From: Dictyobacter kobayashii
Lineage (GTDB): Bacteria > Chloroflexota > Ktedonobacteria > Ktedonobacterales > Ktedonobacteraceae
Direction of reading: 5' to 3'
Length of the DNA: 64,000 bases
Assembly (NCBI RefSeq): GCF_003967555.1
Contig: NZ_BIFS01000002.1
Span: 682,001 to 746,000 of the forward strand
Positions 9,637 to 18,518 of this stretch are shown piece by piece; position 1 is the stretch's first letter; each line of letters starts with the position of its first letter. The notes beneath the pieces were generated by a model. The model saw only the letters and a program-made list of their open reading frames with translations. It did not search any database and had not been told where the DNA came from. The position numbers were made by a program, and so were the translations under genes.

Positions 9637-11366
9637 TATGATTCATCCCAAACTTTTGAAAAAGCTCCTAAAACCGGGGGTGCAGGGTCCTCCCTGCCGG
9701 GGTGGCGGGGACACCCCGCACCCCGGCCTGACTTTTTATCACATTTTTAGTCGTTGAATCGTGGAAGCAGAAAAACCACGGTTCTTGGTGCACATGCCAT
9801 TGGAACGACCAAGAACGAAAAGAAAGGAGAAGGTGATGTTGTCTCCAGCAATCTTGTTGTCGTCTCAGCAGTGGGCTCAAGCCACCTTTGGCTCGGTCCA
9901 ACTGGGCGATCCACGTCGTGTGCAGCGTGCCGTCGATCTTGCGTTCCACCTTGCGCAGCATCCACAAGCGTCTCTGCCCGGTGTGTTGAGCCCGGCGGGC
10001 TTGGAAGCGGCCTATCGATTTGTGCATTCGTCGCATACCTCGTATGAACATCTGGTTGCTCCCCACCTGCAACACACACGGCAAGCATGCCACCAGCAGG
10101 CACAGGTCTTGTTGATTCAGGATACCACAGAGATGGATTACCAGGCTCATCCTACGACGCGTGGACTGGGGCCCATTGGCAACGGAACGCATCACGGCTT
10201 TCTGTTGCAAAGCGTCCTGGCTGTTGTACCTCAGCACGATCAGTTGTTGGGATTGGCTCATCAAGAACCCTTTTTGCGCCAGCCAGCCCCTGAGAAAGAG
10301 AGCAAGCAACAACGCTGGAAACGCGAACGGGAATCGGAGGTATGGGAGCGCAGTGTGCGCATCCTGGGCTCGCCTCCTGCTGGCAGTCAATGGATTCATA
10401 TGGGCGACCGCTACAGTGACATCTTTGCGTTCATGCGCCAATGTCGAGAGCAGGGGTGTGATTTTCTCGTCCGGGCCTATGAAGATCGCTGTATTGATCT
10501 GTTGGTGGAACAAGGAGAGACACCGGTGCCCCCACGATCGCATCATCATCGTAGCCCCACGCTGCATTTGCTGGAGGTGGTCAAGCAGATGCCCATTCGG
10601 TCGAGCATGTGGCTGGAACTCAAGAGTAGCCAGAAACACCCGGCCCGCAAGGCCCTTTTGGCCGTGAGTTGGCAGCCCGTGCGTCTGTTGCCTCCCCGCA
10701 CACGGGAAGCCAACCAGTGGCGTCCGCTGGTGATCTGGGTCATCCGTGTGTGGGAACCTGATCCCCAGAAGGGGTTGAAGCCTTGGACTGGATCTTGTTG
10801 ACCTCGGTCCCCACCCACACGGCAACTCAAGCCCAAGAGCGGGTCGAGTGGTATCGCAGGCGTTGGATTGTTGAGGACTATCACCAAGGTCTCAAGACGG
10901 GATGCCATATGGAAGAACGAGAGATTCGGGATTACGAGGGGTTGCGAACGTTGCTGGGCATCATTGCCCCCATTGCCGTGCGCTTGTTGCAATTGCGTGT
11001 GCTTTCGCGTCAATGTCCTGACGAGCTGGCACGGGCAGTGATACCCACTGATATTGTCCTGGTGGTGGCTCATTTGAGTGGGCATCCAGCAAAAACCATG
11101 ACGGTGCAGCAATGCTGGCATGGCATTGCACGTCATGGTGGCTACTTGGGTCGCAAAGGCGATGGCCCACCTGGATGGAAAACCTTGTGGTTGGGGTGGA
11201 TGTATATCCAGAACGTGTTGCAGGGAATGCAACTCGCTTCCCTCCTTTCGAATCAACTAGATTTGTGTCAGACCCCGGCAGGAGGGCTAGCCGCCCTCCT
11301 GCACCTCCCGCATTAGGAGCGCAAAACCCGTTTTTCGGATTTTTGAAAAATCCGGGATGACTCATA
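9637..11366 (+). mobile_element. IS4/IS50-like insertion sequence, about 1.73 kb
   Basis: The ends are imperfect inverted repeats: TATGATTCATCCC at the left and, as reverse complement of the right end, TATGAGTCATCCCGG; similarity continues inward through TTTT-AAAA and a GC-rich stretch. Inside is one transposase gene. No matching duplication of flanking bases is seen (ggggctct left, gcaggatt right), so the copy is old or has recombined. A 135-bp copy carrying only the two ends lies at 50120-50254. Confidence 0.85.
9836..11316 (+). pseudogene. IS4-family transposase with a single frameshift
   Basis: The start is ATG 9836, with AAAGGAG just upstream. The DDE residues are in QDTTEMDY and MGDRYSDIF, and the IS4 signature Y-(2)-R-(3)-E-(6)-K is in WYRRRWIVEDYHQGLK. 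The N-terminal part (WAQATFGSVQLGDPRR) is the usual DNA-binding domain of this group. The two halves are in different frames, meeting at a four-G run (10771-10774): one added G would turn the end into GVEALDWILLTS and restore about 493 residues. Either the copy is dead, the base is a sequencing error, or the ribosome slips by -1 at AAG-GGG. Catalytic residues all survive. Confidence 0.85.
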
Positions 11367-11487
11367 GCAGGATTACGAGGACTGGCATGCCCCCAACATG
11401 CCTGCCATCACACTCCATCAGGGGCTGCCGCCCGGCACCCCGCTTTCCTCCGGAAGGACGGAGAGAAAAAATGGGGAAGGAGGAGAG

Positions 11488-12438
11488 GTGGATTTATTAC
11501 AATTACGCTACTTTCAGACGGTAGCACGGCATGAGCATATGACGCGTGCGGCAGAGGAGCTAACGATCGCACAGCCTTCGCTAAGTAAAATGATTGCGCA
11601 CTTAGAGAAAGAGCTGGGTGTACCACTTTTTGATCGCCACGGTCGCCAGATACGCTTGAATAAATTTGGCAAGATATTTCTACAGCAGGTTGAGCGCGCT
11701 TTTTTCGAGCTAGATGAAGGGAAACGGCAACTGCAAGATATGGCCGGACTCGAACATGGCTCAATCGCTATCGGCACGGCCAACGTCAATCTGCTGGCAG
11801 AGATCCTGAGCGTCTTCTGCGCCCAGTATCCGGATATCAGCTTTCGCCTCTTTCAACAGCCCAATCTGGCCATGATCGATCAATTGGAACGTGGCGAAAT
11901 CGACCTCTGCCTCGCCTCGCCACCTATCACACAGCCTGGCATCCACTGGATCTCACTGATGACCGAAGAGATTTTTCTGATCGTGCCTGGCAACCATCGC
12001 CTGGCCGCACGCAGCAGCATAAAGCTGAGCGAGGTAGCTAACGATGCCTTTGTCAGCGTCAAGCCTGGCTATGGATTGCGCGACATCACCGATCAATATT
12101 GCCAGCAGGCTGGCTTTACGCCAAAAATCATCTTTGAAGGGGATGAGCCAGCCGCCATTCGTGGACTGGTCAGGGCCGGACTGGGCATGACCTTTAGCTC
12201 AGCGGTAAGCTGGCAGACCATTATCCAGCAACCAGACCCATCATTCAGTATACTACGCATTGAGGAACCGATCTGTCAGCGCACAATCGGGCTGGCCTGG
12301 TCCGAAGAACGCTATCTCTCGCTGGCTGTGCGCCAGTTCCGCCAATTCGTCATTGACTACTTTGCCCATAATGGCGAAACACTGGGCAATCTGCCACCAT
12401 CGATGCAGACAGAGACGCCAGCAGGAACAGAAGACTAG
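11488..12438 (+). CDS. LysR-family transcriptional regulator
   Basis: 316 residues from GTG 11488, chosen because GGAAGGAGG ends a few bases upstream and because the protein then begins, as the family does, with the winged helix: LRYFQTVARHEHMTRAAEEL, then AQPSLSKMIAHLEKELG and LFDRHGRQIRLN. The effector-binding domain (residues about 90-300) has the expected periplasmic-binding-protein fold pattern, starting GSIAIGTANVN. LysR proteins bind upstream of target genes and respond to a small molecule. Its nearest divergent gene, before the IS4 insertion, was the DHA2 exporter. The IS right end is only 121 bases upstream, so its own promoter and operator region may be altered. Confidence 0.93.
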   Translation: MDLLQLRYFQTVARHEHMTRAAEELTIAQPSLSKMIAHLEKELGVPLFDRHGRQIRLNKFGKIFLQQVERAFFELDEGKRQLQDMAGLEHGSIAIGTANVNLLAEILSVFCAQYPDISFRLFQQPNLAMIDQLERGEIDLCLASPPITQPGIHWISLMTEEIFLIVPGNHRLAARSSIKLSEVANDAFVSVKPGYGLRDITDQYCQQAGFTPKIIFEGDEPAAIRGLVRAGLGMTFSSAVSWQTIIQQPDPSFSILRIEEPICQRTIGLAWSEERYLSLAVRQFRQFVIDYFAHNGETLGNLPPSMQTETPAGTED

Positions 12439-13226
12439 CGTTCCGCTGTAACCTCCCTGGCCTCATTCAAGATGGAGAGTAACAACCCATCCAGCTCTTT
12501 CCAGGAGCTCTTAGGCTGCTGCTGCTTAAAAGAAGGATCGCGCCAGCGATCCAGATGCTCAACAATAAATGCATTCAGCATCGGATCGGCATCGCCCATA
12601 CCCATCTCCTCACCAGCCTGCTTCAGTACAAGCAACTGCTCAATACGCACGCGCACCTCTTGAGGAAACTGGACAGCGGCCATCGTTTGGATGAAACTGG
12701 TAGGAGCCAGCTTACTATGTTGCTGCAAATACAATAATGCAATGATTGGACGCAACACATAGAGATATTTCTTGAGCGAGACACTATCTTTCTGCTCAAT
12801 ATAGGCATGATAGTTGCGATAGGCCATATTACTATAATGATAAAAAATCGATGTTTGAGAATACAAGCGTCGCGCAATGTCGCGCAACGCCTCCACATAA
12901 ATAGAGCTCTCCTGGTACACAATCGGTGAGAAGAGCCATTCTAGCAAAGGTGGATTCGAATTGCGCAAGAGGCGCAAGGCTTTAAAGATATCCCAGCCAT
13001 TGATATCCAGATCATCCACAATCGGCAACTCAATAACATCGCGCGGCATATCAAGCCGCAGATAATCATTCTGGGGTCGCACATAGAGAAAACGCACGTC
13101 ATAATCACTATTCTGACTGGCAATTCCCCAGGCCCGACTCCCCGACTCACAGGCATAAATAATACGCACCTGCTCTTCCTGAGCAATCGTGGCCAGTGCC
13201 TCCTGTATGCGCGCGGACATATCCAT
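12435..13226 (-). CDS. Predicted nucleotidyltransferase, YcgL-like (PF10127 type)
   Basis: The motif GSRAWGIASQNSDYDVRFLY gives the Gly-Ser and the two Asp residues of the polymerase-beta nucleotidyltransferase active site, in the form typical of the YcgL/RlaP-like family. Downstream, an all-helical domain (residues about 100-250) includes HYSNMAYRNYH and KKYLYVLRPIIAL, which are also family features. The role is unsettled; nucleotide transfer to RNA or protein is assumed. ATG 13226 is preferred since GGGAAGGG lies upstream; the frame extends to 13286. The stop codon overlaps the end of the LysR gene by four bases, tail to tail. Confidence 0.87.
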   Translation of the reverse strand: MDMSARIQEALATIAQEEQVRIIYACESGSRAWGIASQNSDYDVRFLYVRPQNDYLRLDMPRDVIELPIVDDLDINGWDIFKALRLLRNSNPPLLEWLFSPIVYQESSIYVEALRDIARRLYSQTSIFYHYSNMAYRNYHAYIEQKDSVSLKKYLYVLRPIIALLYLQQHSKLAPTSFIQTMAAVQFPQEVRVRIEQLLVLKQAGEEMGMGDADPMLNAFIVEHLDRWRDPSFKQQQPKSSWKELDGLLLSILNEAREVTAER

Positions 13227-13330
13227 ACGCTGATTATCCCTTCCCTGGTTGTCATAAAATACAAAATATTTTATCCAAATATTCAATTATCTATACTCTT
13301 CATTATAATGCCCCCAGCGCAAACGAACAA

Positions 13331-13503
13331 TAAACCAAAATGTACGTGCGGGGCTTGCCCCGCTTCTACCCTACCTGCTCGAAAAATCAACAATAATAAT
13401 GCTATGCACCGGATCAGACAGTGGCTTTTAATTCTTATTGTTGCTTTATCATGCGGAAAGGTTAAAAGCGGGGGCAAGCCCCCACACGTACATGTTTTGC
13501 TTT
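13331..13503. repeat. Inverted-repeat element with GC-rich hairpins
   Basis: The left arm has TGTACGTGCGGGGCTTGCCC then CGCTTCTACC (13341-13370); the right arm GGTTAAAAGCGGGGGCAAGC then CCCCACACGTACA (13460-13492) is its reverse complement with a few changes. Each arm also contains its own small palindrome (GGGGCTTGCCCC). The 90 bases between are AT-rich. A miniature mobile element is likely. An open frame of 90 codons crosses it and is not considered a gene. Confidence 0.6.
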
Positions 13504-13572
13504 TCTTTAATATTTTGCTTTTTCTTCTAATGGGAATGATCTTTCTGATTGCATTTGCGATCAGAGATGCGA

Positions 13573-14724
13573 TTACGTGAGTGAAATTGAGAATTGATCG
13601 AGCAGGGAGGCGGGCGCGCTCCAGGATTCTTGTGGCCGTGGGACGGTATAGTATTCGCCCGCAATGCTATCTGGCGTGATGCTCATTTTCAGGTATCCGT
13701 GCCGGTCGTCACAGAACATGTTCAGGCTGACATCGCTGCGATCGGGGAGGGGAAAGGGTAGGTCGATCGGGGTAGGCGGATTTTTAATGGAGTCGAGCAT
13801 ATGGTGCAGGTTCCAGTAGCCTCCTCCTCCTACGACCAGATAAGTGATCAGCTTGTTATTGTACTGGCGACTAAAACGCTGATAGTTATGCACATGCGCC
13901 GTCAACACCAACTGTGGTATGCGACCAGTGGCTTGCATGGCATCATCCAGGATACCTTCCATATACTGGCTCCCGGAGTGATGCTTATCGGCCGAGAAGA
14001 TGGGATGATGCATGGCCACAATCAAAGCTTTATCGGTAGGGGCTTGCGTCAATTCATTATGGAACCAGTTAATCTGGGTCGCATCCAGCGCGCCACCTTC
14101 AGGCACATTGGTATAGAGGCCAATAAACGTAGCAAAAGGCGTATTCAAGGTCCAGTAGACATTCGGCTGTGTCATCGTGTCACGTGGCGCATCGCCTGAA
14201 GAAGGGGCAATCTGGGCCTCACGCGCACAAAAATTGGTGACAAAGGCCTGCAGGGATGGGACCGACGTATCGATCAAATCGCCATCATGATTACCAGGAA
14301 TAGCAAAAATGGGCGCGGAATAATGGGCGTTTGGCTCGTAAAATTGTGAATAATACTGATCCTCTTCCCCATAATAATAGACGACGTCGCCGAGATGGTA
14401 AAAGAAGGCAGGGCGCTCAAGTGGATCAGCAACCTGGAAATCATTCTCCATATGATCAATCACCAGTTGCTGATCCGCCGGACTTTTCACACCGCCAGTA
14501 TCACCAGCAGTATGGAAGACCATTTTCCTGGCGGCAATCATGTCTTGAACGGCCTGTGCAGGCAGAATCTCTTCTAGATTCACATGATAAGGGGGCTTTC
14601 CAGTAGGTTGGGGCAGCGAACGAAACGGCTGGTTTGGAAATTTACCATGGAGACGATTGATCTGATAACCCTGAGCATCGGGCGCATCCGCGCTAAAGCG
14701 GCGGAGCCGCACATTATCTGTCAT
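13573..14724 (-). CDS. Calcineurin-like metallophosphoesterase
   Basis: 383 residues. The five metal-site blocks appear in order: TAGDTGG, YHLGDVVYYYGE, IPGNHDGD, AMHHPIFSADKHHSG and TAHVHNYQRF. This matches the two-metal centre of the calcineurin/purple-acid-phosphatase superfamily, whose members hydrolyse phosphomonoesters or diesters. No signal peptide is seen, so it is probably cytoplasmic. The first 60 residues are an extension ahead of the catalytic fold. GGGAGAG lies about 7 bases before the ATG. It stands alone between the repeat at 13331 and a long non-coding stretch. Confidence 0.92.
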   Translation of the reverse strand: MTDNVRLRRFSADAPDAQGYQINRLHGKFPNQPFRSLPQPTGKPPYHVNLEEILPAQAVQDMIAARKMVFHTAGDTGGVKSPADQQLVIDHMENDFQVADPLERPAFFYHLGDVVYYYGEEDQYYSQFYEPNAHYSAPIFAIPGNHDGDLIDTSVPSLQAFVTNFCAREAQIAPSSGDAPRDTMTQPNVYWTLNTPFATFIGLYTNVPEGGALDATQINWFHNELTQAPTDKALIVAMHHPIFSADKHHSGSQYMEGILDDAMQATGRIPQLVLTAHVHNYQRFSRQYNNKLITYLVVGGGGYWNLHHMLDSIKNPPTPIDLPFPLPDRSDVSLNMFCDDRHGYLKMSITPDSIAGEYYTVPRPQESWSAPASLLDQFSISLT

Positions 14725-15872
14725 AAAGACTCTCCCTTCCCATCATCCCTATCTATTACCGGCTTAAACAACTTATACAGACAGCATAAACTTAATCCCT
14801 TAATATACAATATAGTTCTTTATTACTAAAAAATCAATTAAATACATTTCGACCTATAATCATAGTCGCCAGGAGATAAGAGGGGGTGCCTGAATGCCAG
14901 ATCCAATAGGCCAAAAATACTAGTAGCGCCGTCGATTACCTTCATTTTTCCAATCGATATGGTATAATCGCAGGAGAATTTGTCACATTCAAGGTCAGTC
15001 CGAACTGTACGCTTCGCACTCTCGAAATGTTAGACGGACATAGACGATTTTTACTACGACCTTTCACGTTCTCAAACAGGGCTTTTTTCAAGCTAATTGA
15101 GCAGCCTGCCAGGCGCTCGATTTCCGCACACAAGAGCTCTAAGAACTTGACAGAATGGCACGATGCCCGCTCCTCTACATAGGACTAATGCTCCATCCTG
15201 CAGGATAGTGAGCAGTGGGTATGTATTGCATACATTGGAGAGGGCTACTACCAGATAGATATATTGTAGTGGTACATTTTCCAGTGGCTATTCTTTGTTA
15301 CATTGCATAGGGGTAGTCCGTAGTAAAGATAAGACGAGCGCAGGAAAATTTGAGGCCGCCGGGGACATAATTTTTTTCGTAGTAATCAGGAATGCCCTGT
15401 TTAAGCAGGTTCCCCTGAAGGCTACCCCCAGGCCCAAATTCAAATAGAGGTATGAAATGGGAAGATAAAAGCACAGAAATGTGTTATCATAGATAGAAAT
15501 AAAGAGATAACACCGCTGTATGTGCGTGAAGTAGGCAAGATGTTGAAAACACACTCCTAGATTTCTCCGACAACGCTCGTTCACTTATACGATACGCTTA
15601 CTGTAATTGCCAATGAAGTCAGACGAGTCAAGCTGCTCAAAGCCAGCCGTATTTATCAGGCTGGCCTTACAATCAGATAGGCTGCCAATCAGCTAGTCGT
15701 TCCGACGACGTTTCTGGTTGCTTATTTAAAGCATGCTTTTAAGTTTTTTCCAATGTCGGTCGTCTATCATTACTAATACCTGTGCTAGAGAGTGCAGACC
15801 AGTCCATCTGGCTTGAATATCACATCTACATGTATTTATACGCAGTACTTATTCTATATAATGGAGATTCCT
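14725..15872. other. 1.1-kb stretch without a recognisable gene
   Basis: No intact gene is seen. The second half, read rightward from about 15340 to 15770, gives broken protein-like phrases between stops (for example REVGKMLKTHS and VKLLKASRIYQAGLTIR), which may be the remains of a decayed, possibly transposase-like gene. The last part must hold the promoter of the sigma-factor gene. Nothing else stands out. Confidence 0.45.
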
Positions 15873-16997
15873 ATGGCGACTATGCTTAAAGAACAACATA
15901 AAGAGGGGACCACACCATCGCTGCCATTTGAGGTTGATGACATGCAGATGGTTCCCGATTTCGAGGCAATGAGTGATATTCATGATGCTGAAATAGATAG
16001 AGAAGTTTTCCTGGAAGAAGAGGACGAAGAGGATGAAGATCTCGAAGAAGATGTTCAACTCGATACTCATCTAAAGGGACATAGCTTACTGGTTGCTGGT
16101 ACCAGCGAAGTTGACGACTCGGTTGCAATGTACCTGCGTGAGATTGGTCGTGCACCCCTGCTGACAGCTGAAGAAGAGGTACGTCTGGCCCAGGCTATTG
16201 AGCGTGGTAAAATTGAGCGCCTGCGTGCAGAGCGCTTACAAATCATGCCAGATCGCATGATCATGGAGAGGGCAAATGAAGCCCACCGCCACCTCATCGA
16301 GGCTAATCTGCGCCTGGTCGTAAGCGTCGCTAAAAAGTACACTGGCCGCGGTATGTCATTGCAGGATCTGATCCAGGAAGGCAATACCGGTCTGATCGGT
16401 GCGGTCGATAAATTCGACTATACGAAGGGCTATAAGTTCAGCACCTATGCAACCTGGTGGATTCGCCAGGCTGTGAGCCGTTCGATTGCCAATCAGGCCC
16501 GTACCATTCGCCTCCCAGTGCACCTGGCGGAAACGATCAATCGCATGGGCCGCGTCAGCCGCTCGTTAGTGCAGGAGCTGGGCCGTGAGCCATCCCCACA
16601 GGAGATCGCGGACCGCATGGGCATCTCAACCGAGAAGGTGCTTGAGATTATCCATGTGAACCAGCGCCCCGTTAGCCTGGAGACCCCGATTGGCGAGGAT
16701 AGCGATCGTAGCCTGGGCGACTATGTCGAGGATGAGACAACCGCAACACCGACTGAGGGGGCTGATCGTCAACTGCTTAAAGAGCAGATCAATAAAGTTC
16801 TCTTAAATCTGTCAGAGCGTGAGCGCAAGATCATTCAGATCCGCTTCGGGTTTGTAGATGGTCAGAGCCATTCCCTGGAAGAAGTTGGGAAAACATTCAA
16901 TGTAACGCGTGAGCGGATTCGTCAGATTGAGGCGAAGGCGCTGCGCAAACTGCGCCAGTTGAGCATGACCCATCATTTACAGGATTACCTTGACTAA
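15873..16997 (+). CDS. Sigma-70 family RNA polymerase sigma factor (RpoD/SigA-like)
   Basis: 374 residues from ATG 15873, chosen because GGAG (15863-15866) is 6 bases upstream. An acidic N-terminal stretch (residues 40-70, many Glu and Asp) replaces a full region 1.1. Region 1.2 is [18 protein letters not shown]; region 2 contains [26 protein letters not shown] and [20 protein letters not shown]; region 3 begins [13 protein letters not shown]; region 4 contains [20 protein letters not shown]. All regions of a primary or primary-like sigma factor are present, so it directs polymerase to ordinary -35/-10 promoters. Chloroflexota often carry several such paralogues, so it may be an alternative group 2 factor. 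A strong terminator follows. Confidence 0.95.
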   Translation: MATMLKEQHKEGTTPSLPFEVDDMQMVPDFEAMSDIHDAEIDREVFLEEEDEEDEDLEEDVQLDTHLKGHSLLVAGTSEVDDSVAMYLREIGRAPLLTAEEEVRLAQAIERGKIERLRAERLQIMPDRMIMERANEAHRHLIEANLRLVVSVAKKYTGRGMSLQDLIQEGNTGLIGAVDKFDYTKGYKFSTYATWWIRQAVSRSIANQARTIRLPVHLAETINRMGRVSRSLVQELGREPSPQEIADRMGISTEKVLEIIHVNQRPVSLETPIGEDSDRSLGDYVEDETTATPTEGADRQLLKEQINKVLLNLSERERKIIQIRFGFVDGQSHSLEEVGKTFNVTRERIRQIEAKALRKLRQLSMTHHLQDYLD

Positions 16998-17043
16998 GAG
17001 TTGTAATCGTCATTAAAAGATGGGGTACTGCGACAATAAAAAA

Positions 17044-17087
17044 GTGTGGGAACGCTAACTTCAGAGTGAGCGTTCCCACACTTTTTT
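17044..17087 (+). terminator. Strong terminator after the sigma-factor gene
   Basis: GTGTGGGAACGCT (17044-17056) pairs perfectly with AGCGTTCCCACAC (17069-17081), followed by six T. It is also preceded by A residues and so could work in both directions. Confidence 0.93.
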
Positions 17088-17164
17088 AGTATGTGTCTTA
17101 CTGCCATCATCCTGGGAAGCGTGCCGCTCTTACGCGGACGTGCGCTGGCGCGCCCGGGCTTTTT

Positions 17165-17216
17165 TTCTTGTGTGGTGCAAAAAGTGTGCTTGCGTACTTT
17201 TTGCACCACACAAGAA
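17165..17216. repeat. Dispersed AT-flanked hairpin, copy A
   Basis: A perfect 21-bp stem: TTCTTGTGTGGTGCAAAAAGT (17165-17185, given here as 20+1 bases) pairs with 17196-17216 across a 10-base loop. A GC-rich box, CGTGCGCTGGCGCGCCCG, lies just before it. The same pairing of box and hairpin recurs at 35273, 39379 and 57730, and one arm alone near 43010. Confidence 0.75.
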
Positions 17217-17276
17217 TACTCCTTGAGCGCCACAGGCGCTCAAACGCAGGTATAAATATCAGGGCTATTTAATGTC

Positions 17277-17340
17277 CGTCCAGAGAATGTACATCTTTCA
17301 GGTGTGGAGTGGGCGGCCGCAACCACCCACTCCACGCCCC
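17277..17340 (-). repeat. Truncated copy of the GTGGAG/CTCCAC palindromic repeat
   Basis: GTGGAGTGGGCGG, a short middle and a reverse-complement arm ending CCCACTCCAC form the palindrome, and the bases before it (CATCTTTCAGGTGTGGAG) are the reverse complement of the tail of the copy at 50256-50320. It abuts the ABC transporter wreck. Confidence 0.6.
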
Positions 17341-17356
17341 CAACCCGGCGCCGCGA

Positions 17357-18125
17357 ACCTTTGCCACGATTATTCTTCCCAGTATCTTACCCGGTGTTAT
17401 CAGCGCGGCATTGCTGACCTTCTCGACGGCAATGGGAGAGTTCACGCTGGCCAACCTTTTTAATATCGCCTCCTTCCCGATCTATCTAAATGTGACAGGG
17501 CAGAGTGATCCCCATAAGGCAGCCTCTTTAACCATTCTAAGCTTTTTCCTCACGCTATTCTGTGTGCTGGCAATGCTGCTTTCTGTACGAAGAGGCCCTC
17601 TCGATCTCAGATCGCATCACAGTGATGTCTAAAGGCCAAATTGAGCAGTTGGATAATCCAGAGCAGATCTATCGCAAGCCTCAGACCGTCTTTACAGCCA
17701 CTTTTGTGGGTGTCAGTAATCGCTTCGAGGGAACTGTTATCTCGGCAAGTCAGGGAAAATGCCAGGTTAAGCAACAGGACTTCTATGTTGCTGCGCAGCC
17801 GGAAGATTTTCAGGATGGAGATGCAATCTTAATCCTGGTTCGCCCAGAGCAGATCGCGATCCATGATCAGGATGAGCCCGAGTTAGCAGGGCCGCTGGCA
17901 ACGCACAATCATATACCTGGTATTATTCAATTGCGCACATTTCTTGGTCCATTTACACGCTTCATGGTGAAGACAGCGAACGATGAGCTGGTTACGGTTG
18001 ATGTTTCAAATCAACAGGCGCGGGATCTGTTTGTAGCACAATCTATCGTGATGACATTTTCGCCCGATAATTGCTATGTCTTGCCTCTGCAAGATAAAAA
18101 GCAAAAATATATTCAGAGCATCTGA
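17357..18125 (+). pseudogene. Fused remnant of an ABC transporter permease and ATPase
   Basis: From about 17357 one frame gives the C-terminal part of an ABC permease (PSILPGVISAALLTFSTAMG, then three hydrophobic segments up to LFCVLAMLL). At about 17580 coding shifts to another frame that gives the C-terminal third of an ABC ATPase: EEALSISDRITVMSKGQIEQ, the D-loop-distal helix, then a TOBE domain (residues of VRPEQIAI type) up to the stop at 18125. Walker A, signature and Walker B are missing, as is the N-terminal half of the permease. A deletion that fused two adjacent genes of a polyamine/iron/phosphonate-type importer explains this best. Not functional. Confidence 0.8.
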
Positions 18126-18289
18126 ATATATTTTTTTCATGAGCTCTCTTTTTCCCACCTACAGCGGGAGGAGGGGGAGGAAATGGGCGGGGACGCCCCG
18201 CCCCCGGTAGAAGGGCTCGCCGCCCTCCTGCACCGCCCGTTTGATCTCGAGCCTCCTGCTCCTCGCGCTGACGGCTGAAGGGAGATGAG

Positions 18290-18348
18290 ATATATAGATA
18301 GCATATTTTTCAGGGGCGTTGCCCCTGAAAAATATGCTATCTATATAT
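18290..18348. repeat. Perfect 28-bp inverted repeat
   Basis: 18290-18317 (ATATATAGATAGCATATTTT then TCAGGGGC) pairs perfectly with 18321-18348 across the loop GTT. It lies between the ABC remnant and hypF and has no T-run that would make it a classical terminator. The preceding GC-rich stretch (18165-18235) resembles the ends of the IS4-type element. Confidence 0.75.
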
Positions 18349-18518
18349 GTAAAGGGATTGGAGAGAGTCAAGGGATTGAAGAGAATATTTGTAGTGATGG
18401 GGGGCGGTTTTTGTAGGTTTATACTGGTGTTACAAATCGGGGGGGTGTAGCGTGGAGAAAGTACACTAATGGGGCAAAGGGCTGTTGGACATAGAGGATA
18501 TAGAATAGGAGCGTGAGG

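Noticed and set aside
13308-13580. 90-codon plus-strand frame with a hydrophobic tail
   Set aside because: It crosses both arms of an inverted-repeat element and has no ribosome site.
14942-15133. 63-codon minus-strand frame in the 1.1-kb gap
   Set aside because: No ribosome site or known motif. The neighbouring sequence looks like a decayed gene on the other strand.
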